From: Norana najaformis
Lineage: Eukaryota > Annelida > Clitellata > Crassiclitellata > Hormogastridae
NCBI GenBank assembly: GCA_964023275.1
Contig: OZ029923.1
Location: 8,608,685 to 8,672,684 of the forward strand
Length of the DNA: 64,000 nucleotides
Direction: 5' to 3'
Below, piece after piece: positions 49,108 through 57,672 of this stretch. Each line of letters starts with the position of its first letter. Within the stretch, counting starts at the first letter, position 1. The translations under genes were made by a program, and so were the position numbers. A model generated the notes under the pieces. That model saw only the letters and a program-made list of their open reading frames with translations. It was not told where the DNA came from and ran no database searches.

Positions 49108-49947
49108 TATACAGACAGACAGACAGATAGATAGACAGACAGATAGAGAGAAAGAGAGAGAGAACATGTAAATAACTAGTCTGTCATCAGCAAACTCTAG
49201 CAAATTGGTCCGTGGGAGAACCGATCTACGATAACAGGTGTCACGTTTTCCAGAATTGTCACTCTGCATACAGCAGACAACCTCTGAAAGAACCTAATTG
49301 TGGCGCTATGTAAATATTCAAATAGTAAGCGTTAATACTATACACGTATCCACATATCTAGATGTTTTATATGCATTGATGTGTGTGTGTGTGTGTGTGT
49401 TTGTAACGCCTTGCGGAACTCTCTCAAAGGCACTGAATAATAATAATAATAATGATAATAATAATAAAGCGCCATAACACGGCCGAGGCCGAAAAAATGG
49501 CGCTGTACATTATAACGATGTACTCAGTTCAGTTATGTTAAAAGACAATGCTAGGGCTAAATATAATGTTTGAGGTATGAAAACCCACTTATAATGGTTG
49601 TTCAAAATGTTTAATACTCAGCTTCTCAACACTCAAAGGTCAATATTGAAAAAATTCAGACTAAGCTGTTGAATTATCCAATGTAGAAACAACTTCCAAA
49701 TACCACGATGCTTAATGCTTGATTCTAACATCAACATTTATCTAAATGGTCACGTTCTTAATAGCCGGGTGTTGAGTATAGTCACTGTTTAAATGCAAGT
49801 AACACAGTTTTCAATGCTGAAAATTCGGTTGTGCAATTCTATAAAAGGTTTAGTTCTTACTCACAAACGCACACTTGAAAAAATTGACGGCTAAAGCTCA
49901 ATAATTTTATTCTAATACTCTGCAATCGCTGCTCAAATGATCCGTAA

Positions 49948-49984
<37 letters not shown>

Positions 49985-52900
49985 TATGTAATATACAAAT
50001 GATCCATGATAGTGACACTTTAAATATATTATACAGTACACTCTTATGTAGTTTTATTTTATGCCCGAGTATGCTGGTAAAATGAAACTATAAATATATG
50101 CGTTATAAAAGTTTGCCTGTTGATGTTGACGAGTTAGTATATCTGAGAGGAAATGCACATCTAATGTTCGTGTGTTCGCTATTTGCCGACGCCGATGTTT
50201 TCATCAGCGCTTGGCAAACAACAGCGGCACCGCGAGCGACGAAGGAATGCAAAAGACCAACTGCTTTTAGCCACTTGAGCTTTATGCTCGATGCCAAGGT
50301 GTGATATCGAAGACACGCCGAGTTCTATTATTCCTCTTAATGGAACTGCCTTTGATCGTATATCGATCACCTTCTAATGTTTCGACCGTTTGACCTTTTT
50401 TGACACCCGTTCGGGCGCTTGCACTTACGCAACGCCCTTTCACCTTCGCACGCCCGATGTGCACCAGGTTGTTGAGTTAGTTGAGTTATGCAACCTGCAA
50501 CAGAAGGTTGTCTGGTTGTTTGATAACCGTTGTCCTCTCCGCACTTCAGCTGGCAGATCTGACAACCGTGAACACAGTCTAATCAAGACTTCATTAGCGC
50601 CAACTCGAGTTCATAGCCAATTCAACATCAAGGACAACGATGGTAGAAAACAAATGGGTCATCACCCGATACGCGTGACCTTACCTGACCTGATCTGACC
50701 TGAATTTGTATGATTTTATCCTACCTTACCTTCTTACCACGCCTTGCCTTGCCTTACCATACCTTACCTAAAGTTACGTTACATTATTTAATCTTACCAC
50801 GCCTTGCCTAGCCTTACCATACCTTACCTAAAGTTACGTTACATTATGTAATCTAACCTTGCCTTATTTTAATTGTAATCGTTACATGAAGCGTCTTTTA
50901 AACAGACTTTTTGAGATCCCATCTATTACCTACTAACAGTTAAAATTTTCTGTTTACTGTCTAACTCTAGTAGTATCAGTATTTGATTTTGATTTTGTAC
51001 ATCATCCATTTATCATTTATTGTTGGACTCTTGTGCGTGCCGACATTTGACATTGTAAAGCACCCTTGAAGTACCTTGTACTGACGATGCTGCTTAAACT
51101 GTCATGATTACAATTACAAGTCTTTTCAGAGGAAACTAATCACACGTGCTCTAGACGCTAGCCTATAGAAGTAGTTGATGATGTTAAAATGAATAGTAAA
51201 ATCATGTTAAAGTTCATTAAGAACAAAAATTTTATTAGTAAAAATAAGCGCAGTGCTTGAATAACGAGAAAAGTCAAGACATGAGTTTCCAGCACACACG
51301 CACAGCCTATCCAGATTTGACAGTTGCCTCGTCATATCTTACCTGATTTTACCTTACCTTACCTTACTGCGTTGTTCTTGCTTTCGAATCAGCCGAAAAA
51401 TAAAATTAATTTCACATGACTTCTGTGCTTCTTCAACCACACGTCTCGTCACATCTTGTGTATTGTGCATTGACAGAAACTGAAAAGTGTTGTCACTAAT
51501 CTGGGTTACAAAGACACTCCGATCCATCGAATTGTTCCTGACTTACTCATTCAAATGGGAGACATCACGAAAGGAGATGGCACAGGAGGTCAGCATTCTA
51601 GAAACTACATTAAATTTTGCCCCAAAAGAAAATAATGGCACAGGTGGTTAACATGAGTAAACACACATCTTCTTCTTCTTCCTTCTGGCTGGAATTAATC
51701 CCTCCTAGGGAAGGGGTCAGCCACATGAATCCTTCTTTTCCATTTGTTTCTATCTCCAGTATCTTCTTTCTTCAGTCTGAGGAGCTTTAGGTCTTGTTGA
51801 ATCATGTCTTCCCATCTCTTCTTTTGTCTTCCCCGACTGCGGCGTCCATAAACCTCTGCTGTCATAATTCTTTTGATGCAATTTTCCTCTTCTCTCCTCA
51901 TCACATGACCATACCATAACATGAGTAAACACACATACGATCACGCTACAACAACTACTACTACTGCTACCACTACTACTACTACCACTACCACTACTAC
52001 CACTACCACTACTACTACTACTACTGCTGCTGCTACTGCTATTATTATTACCTGCCTATTTATAGTGCAGGAAGCAAGACGCTGAGATTGCAAATGCCAT
52101 TGGCTTTGTATTGAAGGAAGGAGCATCTATGGTGATCGATTTAACGACGAGAATTTCATACTCACCCACCGTTCTCCCGGATGGGTTGCAATGGCCAACC
52201 ACGGTCGAGACACCAACGCCTCGCAGTTCTTCATCTTACTTACCAAAGCTCGATGGCTTGATGGAAACCATGTCGTCTTCGGGAAAGTCATCCGAGGATT
52301 CGTAAGTAAACATAACAAGCTGCTGCACACTCGATTAAAGAATCTCATTTAGCAAAACCGAGGCATGACGAATGCTTATAAACCCTTCTCTGTCTTCAAT
52401 ATTGCTTGCTCTAAAGACTCTGTGTTATTGACTTATAGACCTACACTTGTTACTGTGTATGAAGCGGGCTTTTAATTGTTCTTGTTTCTTTCGCGTAAGC
52501 TTTCAAAGTCTTTTCAAGTTTTTGTGTGCTTGACGTAAGCTAATTGGTGTCTTAGGTGCCAGGCGAAGGCTTTTAATTTTTTGATGTTCTTGGCGTAAGC
52601 TATATTAGGATAGCTGCTCATGTGCTTAACTCAAGCTAATAATAATAATTTTAAAATATTATTTAGTTATTAATTTTTCGCATGCGCTTGATGTAGGGCT
52701 ATAAGCTTAAATATTTCTTTGTGCTTGTCGTAGGTTTAATTTTCTTTCTATGCTCTTGTAGTCGGCTTATGTAAGTAATAAGTATGTATACAAAGATTAA
52801 TATTTCGCCATTTGACTTCTCAAAAGCCCAGTATTTTTCTCTATGCCTAGACTAGACTAACTGGAGTTATAATTATAAAGCCTATTTATAACTATTTCCT

Positions 52901-53127
52901 TTTATTTAACTCTGTGTTATAATTTTCCAGTTTGCCCGACGTGTGAAGTTAATTACCGATCTATTGCATGTGTTCAGGATACGGTTTCTACAATCGGTGA
53001 AGTTCCTACAGACACAAATAACGCCGTTCCGAATACCAGAGTCTGGGTCGTGGATTGCGGATTGAATCACCTCGAAACTAAATATGACCTAACGGAGTCT
53101 CAGTTGGACAGCATAGAGGACATTTAA
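45734..53127 (+). CDS. Secretory-pathway cyclophilin (peptidyl-prolyl cis-trans isomerase, B-like), 4 exons
   Basis: Catalyses cis-trans isomerisation of X-Pro bonds in folding proteins; here in the ER or outside the cell, given the signal peptide. Join 45734-45976, 51477-51588, 52117-52301, 52978-53127: 690 nt, 229 residues, all borders GT..AG, phases 0, 1, 0. The cyclophilin fold runs from residue ~28 to ~205. Seen: [13 protein letters not shown] (catalytic Arg, Gln kept; the Phe of the classical FHR..P-G-F-M is Leu), [33 protein letters not shown] and the drug-contact Trp in [13 protein letters not shown]. The C-terminus extends about 20 residues past the fold ([12 protein letters not shown]) and has no KDEL-type signal, unlike many PPIB proteins. 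Convergent with hedgehog. Confidence 0.94.
46019..46370. repeat. (CCCTCCGT)n array at the start of cyclophilin intron 1
   Basis: Pyrimidine-rich octamer-like units starting about 40 bp past the exon 1 donor. Confidence 0.92.
47413..48372. repeat. (CATA)n array, 960 bp, with higher-order structure
   Basis: The longest tetranucleotide array of the window: blocks of (CATACATACATG)n alternate with CATACACAAACATA every roughly 100-190 bp. In cyclophilin intron 1. Confidence 0.96.
48843..49166. repeat. Degenerate GAGACAGA / GATAGACA tract
   Basis: Purine-rich, ending in (GACA)n(GATA)n. In cyclophilin intron 1. Confidence 0.88.
49379..49400. repeat. (GT)n
   Basis: About eleven GT units; followed by (ATA)n at 49438-49465. 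Confidence 0.9.
49949..49984. repeat. (TA)n
   Basis: Short TA run in cyclophilin intron 1. Confidence 0.88.
50720..50868. repeat. 68-bp tandem duplication
   Basis: CTTACCACGCCTTGCCT, AAAGTTACGTTACATTAT appear twice in a row with two or three differences. Confidence 0.9.
51477..51588 (+). CDS. Cyclophilin exon 2: catalytic Arg
   Basis: Acceptor GCATTGACAG, donor GGAG|GTCAGC. Encodes [37 protein letters not shown]. His-Arg and Gln of the active site are here; the usual Phe and Met are both Leu. Confidence 0.93.
51660..51935 (-). mobile_element. Non-LTR retrotransposon 3-prime end (RT ORF C-terminus) in cyclophilin intron 2
   Basis: The minus strand reads [38 protein letters not shown] and [18 protein letters not shown], stop. 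WYGHV.R, GR..RGR...RW.D and the final W...I..ADP are the C-terminal signature of RTE/Jockey-type endonuclease-reverse transcriptase ORFs. It ends in a (GAAGAA)n tail. Strongly 5-prime truncated. Confidence 0.85.
51946..52049. repeat. (ACT)n trinucleotide tract before cyclophilin exon 3
   Basis: ACTACTACC and CTGCTACTG variants, ending about 70 bp before the exon 3 acceptor. Confidence 0.9.
52117..52301 (+). CDS. Cyclophilin exon 3: core active-site strands
   Basis: Acceptor GTATTGAAG, donor ATTC|GTAAGT. Encodes [57 protein letters not shown]. Conserved Trp and His of the binding groove are present. Confidence 0.95.
52733..52812 (+). repeat. 80-bp inverted duplication, copy in cyclophilin intron 3
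   Basis: 79 of 80 positions equal the reverse complement of 55786-55865 in hedgehog intron 2. Upstream, 52480-52730 has loosely repeated CTTGACGTAAGCT motifs. Confidence 0.95.
52978..53127 (+). CDS. Cyclophilin exon 4: C-terminus and stop
   Basis: Acceptor TGTGTTCAG. Encodes [28 protein letters not shown] (family VxIxDCG end), then [20 protein letters not shown] and TAA. The tail after DCG is acidic and not an ER-retention signal. Confidence 0.93.
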   Translation, partial: DTVSTIGEVPTDTNNAVPNTRVWVVDCGLNHLETKYDLTESQLDSIEDI

Positions 53128-53591
53128 AGAATTACTACGCAATTTGTTAGCAATCCGATGCGTTGGTGATTAGATTTCGAAAAGAAGGGATACTTGTTGC
53201 TTGGCAACTGCCTTTTGCAGAATAGGAAAATTCGTTGCTTGGCAGCTGTGTCCAATTAGGCATATCTAGCGCGATGCAGATACAGTAAGCAAGCTCGGTT
53301 TTCATGAGGAACGCGCTGTAAATAACAATAATTGGCCAATTAATAAGAATCTAATTACTTTATATCAGATATGTCTCATATAGTTCTTTATGTGCTCGGG
53401 CTACAGTAATTTAGAATGCTAGTGCATCTAGTTTCTACAGTTGCAGTAATTTCTTCTAAAGATGAACATAGTAAAACGTACACTAATGAATTTTAACTTG
53501 TATCTGTTAAAACTTCTTAAATAATAAAATTAATAGGAATAAAAGTAACAATAATAGTAATAGTAATAGCAATAATAATAATAATGATGAC

Positions 53592-53644
<53 letters not shown>

Positions 53645-54235
53645 CTGCAGGAATCTGGATCGGATATGAGACCCGAGTTCGTGACACTAATAGGTGAATG
53701 TAGTCTTACGAGATATGAAACGAATCGATAGATGGCAGTATCTTAGAAAAAAATGAGGTCATTTACTAACAGGTGCTCGAACATACGTCCTTGGTGCGCG
53801 GCGATACGACGTCCTCTTTGAGCGGGCATTCGTCCGGGGTGGTCGGTATTTCTTGTGAGTGGTATGTCGCTGATAATTTTATAATTATTACTCTGGTAAT
53901 ATTTCTCCTGTTATCATTACATGTATGACGGTGGGCTGGATATAAATGCACTTAATATAACGCCTGTAAGGACCTCTAGAAAGCTTCGCACAAGTGGCTA
54001 TCTAACTAATGAAATTGAGGTAGGTTGATACTGTTTGATGGGTGTAAACGCCCAGCGATGCCACGCTGCTCTATCTTTTTATCTTTTTTTATCTTTTTCT
54101 ATTTTTTTAAGCTATTTTATGCTCTATCTCTATTCTTGAAAACTTCATTTTATGATGTATTATCGTTGCCCTGCTATCCGTGTAATTTGTACATATTATA
54201 AAAATCCCTTATTATTATTATTATTTTATTATTAT
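53128..54235. other. Spacer between convergent cyclophilin and hedgehog genes
   Basis: Holds the 3-prime UTRs (not delimited), a (TAA)n(GATG)n tract at 53571-53644 and AT-rich DNA; no further gene seen. AATAAA-like strings occur at 53520-53535 but I did not assign a poly(A) site. Confidence 0.7.
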
Positions 54236-54792
54236 TTTTATTATTAGTGCATTTATTATGCGCCAAGGGCATTTGAATCTGATGCGCGAAGCAACTGTGA
54301 GTGTCGGACTTGCTTTAAGTCGCTTCACAGGAACAGTCTAAGGGAAGGTTTCATGAAATCAGGGCCGTTTTAAGGTCGTCGTAGGCCCTAGGCACTCTCG
54401 CATTCGTAGGCCCCAACTGCCAACTCTGCTGCATTAGAGCTAAACACATTCACATTATTTCTTGACGTCTATCTTCTCTTGCACTACTTTCAACTGAAAA
54501 CGACTTCATGCGGGAATTGACATTTGAGGACATTATATGTGATTTTGCTGATGCAAAGAGCCGCAAAGTTAATGTAGCACAGCTTAACTTAAGCTGTTTT
54601 CAGTATAAACTTTAAGGTTATTAAATATTTTTCCATTTTTCTATTTTCGGGTCAATCAATAAATGTATTTTTTCAATATCTAATTTTTGACTTTCGTAGG
54701 CCCCTGTAAAGTTCGTAGACCCTAGGCACAGTACCTACTGTGTCTAATGGATAAGACGGCCCTGCATGAAATTTCCTCGTCTTCGCGTTCTT
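54236..54792 (-). mobile_element. SINE family A, copy 11, split by a hAT MITE at the hedgehog 3-prime end
   Basis: Minus-strand pieces 54792-54765 (AACGCGAAGACGAGG) and 54359-54236 (CTTAGACTGTTCCTGTG, CACTCACAGTTGCTTCG, tail GGCGCATAATAAATGCA) align in order with copy 8 once the 54360-54764 element is removed. The head is degenerate or 5-prime truncated, so its exact start is uncertain. It is followed by a (TAA)n tail. Confidence 0.65.
54360..54764. mobile_element. Non-autonomous hAT MITE inserted in the hedgehog reading frame
   Basis: Terminal inverted repeats CAGGGCCGTTTTA (left) and TAAGACGGCCCTG (right) and a perfect 8-bp TSD catgaaat at 54352-54359 and 54765-54772. 405 bp, AT-rich centre, GTAGGCCCTAGGCAC near both ends, no transposase. 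Its right end (minus strand) is translated as the last 30 codons of the hedgehog precursor. Confidence 0.93.
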
Positions 54793-55454
54793 AGGCCCAT
54801 AGTAGAAATGCTTGGGGAGAAACAGGTTCGCTAACTGATGCAAGAACCTGGCATACCAGTGAACACCCTCAGCTGAAGAACGAATCCCCGTAAAGTTTCG
54901 TGATAAAACATGACCGATGGAGTAATATGCGAATCTCACAGGAAGCATAGATATATGAGCAGTAAACTGATTGTTAAATGAAGCGTAGCAGGAAGTCACT
55001 AGTCCGTCGACGACCACTGAACCATGACTTGTCAGCGGGGCGTAAACGCCTTCCTTGACCGCAGTGGACACGTTGACAATCCTTACAACGCGCGGCTTTG
55101 CGTCTGTGGCGTTGGCCGAATAAAGGAAATCTCCGAGCTTGACGTTTGCTGCAAAGGTTGGCGCGTACCAGTCCAGTTCTCCGCCAGGTGTCCTCGCAGT
55201 AAATATCATGTGATCCGGGGTCAGCGTGAGGTCATGGCCCTCGGCAGAACGTATGCGATGAAACGTCATTCGTTGAGAGACGTCACGATGAAGAAACGTG
55301 ACGACGTCACTGTACTGCAACGCCCCCTGTTGATCGACGCTCAAAACTCTGTCCCCAACAGATAGGTGCGACATTTGTAAGCGGTGTCCATGTTCAGCAA
55401 GGACAGATGCTGAGCCTGGGAAGCATCCTCCGTACTTAGCTGCAATCGAACTTT
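54673..55454 (-). CDS. hh: hedgehog exon 3: autoprocessing domain and MITE-derived tail
   Basis: Acceptor ATCGTTTTAG. Encodes [19 protein letters not shown] (cleavage between Gly and Cys), [63 protein letters not shown]. From about 54792 down the frame runs in SINE-like DNA (AKTRKFH), and from 54764 to the stop at 54673 in the h[36 protein letters not shown]. The Hint catalytic motifs are all upstream of these insertions. Confidence 0.95.
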
Positions 55455-57672
55455 CTAAAACGATAAAAAAATAACCGGATGTCAGACATGTTTAAAAAGT
55501 GGCTGATGTTTTTGGCTGCACAAACCTTTTCTTCTGTTGAAATAAAAAACGCATTGTTCTAACTTAATTGAGGCAGTCATGTTTTTGTGAAATGATAAAA
55601 ATTATCCATCTGTTAATTACTGCATAGATGTCAGTTGGTACTAAGCGTTGGGTAATCTTCTCAGATTCTAGTATAAGAACCAAAGAAACCTCTCGCTTTA
55701 AACAACAAGTCAGTGACGACCACTTGATGCTAACAGAACAACTGATTTGACGTCACGTGACTTGACTAAGCAGTGTACCTTAGCTAATGGCGAAATATTA
55801 ATCTTTGTATACATACTTATTACTTACATAAGCCGATTACAAGAGCATAGAAAGAAAATTAAACCTTAGCTTACCTTTTGATCAGGTTACGTATTACATC
55901 TATCTTTATTTCGTCTCGGTTTTATCCGACTTGGCGGAGCGATTGTACCTTACTTTACCTATTTATCAAGGTATATACATATCCCATCATTTCTACTTAG
56001 GTGTAAATGACTTTATGAAGCAAATTACCTTATATAATTTTGTTATCAGAGTAAGCACATTAACAATAACTGCTATTTATTAATCGCCCTTTCTATTCTC
56101 GATGAACTTCAGCACAACTTAGACTGGCTTAGGTAGACTGTTTGTCAGGTAAAAAAGGCGCTATACAAGGTGTCTGGATATAGACATATATAAAGAACTG
56201 TGTACATTTGCATTGCAATGCCTATTTGTCAGACTAAATATATTTACTATAGCTGGAGTTATACCTAATTTAACGGAGCAGTGTACCTTTCCTATTTGTT
56301 AGGGTAAATGCAGTTATGATCACTGCTACCTAGTTATCTACCTGGCTTGGCGGATCAATCAACCTTACCTTACCTACCTGCTTGAGTAGATATATTTACA
56401 ATCATTGCAGTTATACCTGATTTGACAAAGCAATGTACCTTACCTTACCTACTTATAGAGTAAATAATACCTATAGTTGTTAGGGTAAATGCCTTTACGA
56501 TCACAGCAAATATAACTTAGTTGTTAGGGTATATGCCTTTACGATCACAGCAGTTGTACCTGATTTGACGGAGCAATGTACCTTACCTTACCTACTTATA
56601 GAGTAAATGTAGCCTAGTTGTTAGGGTAAATGCCTTTACGATCATAGCAGTTGTACCTGATTTGACGGAGCAATGTACCTTACCTTACCTACTTATAGAG
56701 TAAATGTAGCCTAGTTGTTAGGGTAAATGCCTTTACGATCATAGCAGTTGTACCTGATTTGACGGAGCAATGTACGTGGCTCCTGGACTCATAGTAGACC
56801 CAATCGAAGCCGACCTCGACGGCCAGTCGTGCCAGCATCCCGTACTTGGATCGATCGCGGTCTGAAGTCGTAATATCGACGGCTCTGCCTTCATAGTGAA
56901 GCGATTCGGGAGGGTCACCGCCCTGCCTGCCGTCCTTCCAGGCGTCGACCACTCGCAGTCTGAGGCCAGGCCAGTGGGTCATCACGGCCGTCGCCAGGGC
57001 CTTCAACCGGTCCTTACAACGCTTTCGCGACCAAGACAAAATTAGGTAGGCGTTACGACCGCGCCATTTCGGCTTCAAGATCTTAACCATCTAAATAGCC
57101 TAGCGTTGAGGTAAGGCAAGAATAATAAAGATAATGTAAGGTAAAAAAATAAGGGTAAGATAAGGCGGAGTAAATAAATGCTAAGGTAAGTTAAGTGAGG
57201 GTTTAGTTTTAAAAAATTAAGGTATTATGCCTTATATTAATGTTCGGTTATTACTGCCTTGTCCGTAGGTTATCGATTACAATATACCTTGCCATAAAAC
57301 AACGGCTGTTAAATTGCTAATCTGGCGATATACCTGCGTCATGATCCTGTCCTCGACTGTTCCCTCGTCATCCCTGAACACAATATCCGGGTTAAAGTTG
57401 GTGACGAGTTCCTTGAACCTTGGATCGTCCCTGGCGCGGATCCTTCCTTCCGGTGTTCCACTCGCTCCAAGGCTAGTCTCAGGAAGGTTGGGCAGGTGCT
57501 GCTTGAAGATCAGGGGTGTCATCTTTCTCTTCGACCGACGGCTGGACGCGGCTCCTCTCCCTGGGCCACACGGGCAACAGACACCGACGACAATCAAGAC
57601 AAGTAGAGCCACGTGCAAGGCACAAGGACGGCTGACCGTAGAGAGTCTGCTCATCTGTTTCACTCCGATCAT
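54673..57672 (-). CDS. hh: Hedgehog precursor, 3 exons
   Basis: Secreted morphogen. Join (minus) 57672-57334, 57021-56754, 55454-54673: 1389 nt, 462 residues. Order: signal peptide, CGPGRG (N-palmitoylated Cys), Hedge signal domain, GGCF autocleavage site, Hint/Hog domain with TPDH (catalytic Thr/His) and TSCYA, then a sterol-recognition region. The Zn ligands His and Asp (LHYEGRAVD) and His (HVHCSVK) are kept. Family knowledge: the Hog part cuts before Cys and attaches cholesterol to the N-terminal half. Intron positions are those usual for hh genes (after MTQ, and before the cleavage site). Odd points: the last codons lie in a SINE plus hAT MITE, and exon 2's donor is copied in an intron minisatellite. 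Confidence 0.97.
55786..55865 (-). repeat. 80-bp inverted duplication, copy in hedgehog intron 2
   Basis: Partner of 52733-52812; both copies read the same way relative to their host transcripts. Confidence 0.95.
56227..56774. repeat. 97-bp minisatellite carrying the hedgehog exon 2 splice donor
   Basis: Two adjacent identical 97-bp units, 56581-56677 and 56678-56774, each with TGTACCTGATTTGACGGAGC. A third donor-bearing end lies at 56550-56580. Older diverged copies lie at about 56410-56440, 56255-56290 and 55925-55950. The last unit overlaps the true exon 2 end (56754-56774). Confidence 0.93.
56754..57021 (-). CDS. hh: hedgehog exon 2: core of the Hedge domain
   Basis: Acceptor TCGCGAAAG, donor TCAG|GTACAA; 268 bp. 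Encodes [67 protein letters not shown]. Zn and Ca ligands are present. The last 21 bases and the donor are identical to copies centred at 56657 and 56560 in the intron. Confidence 0.97.
57105..57205. repeat. Degenerate AAGGTAAG tract in hedgehog intron 1
   Basis: GGTAAGG/GATAAGG strings similar to those in the 97-bp array. Confidence 0.7.
57334..57672 (-). CDS. hh: hedgehog exon 1: signal peptide and start of Hedge domain
   Basis: 113 codons to donor ACGCAG|GTATAT, phase 0. Two in-frame Met (57672 and 57654); the second, [20 protein letters not shown], gives a more usual leader. Then CGPGRG, a basic stretch, [21 protein letters not shown]-like [25 protein letters not shown]. An acceptor-like TTGCAG ends at 57693, so a 5-prime UTR intron is possible. 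Confidence 0.95.
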
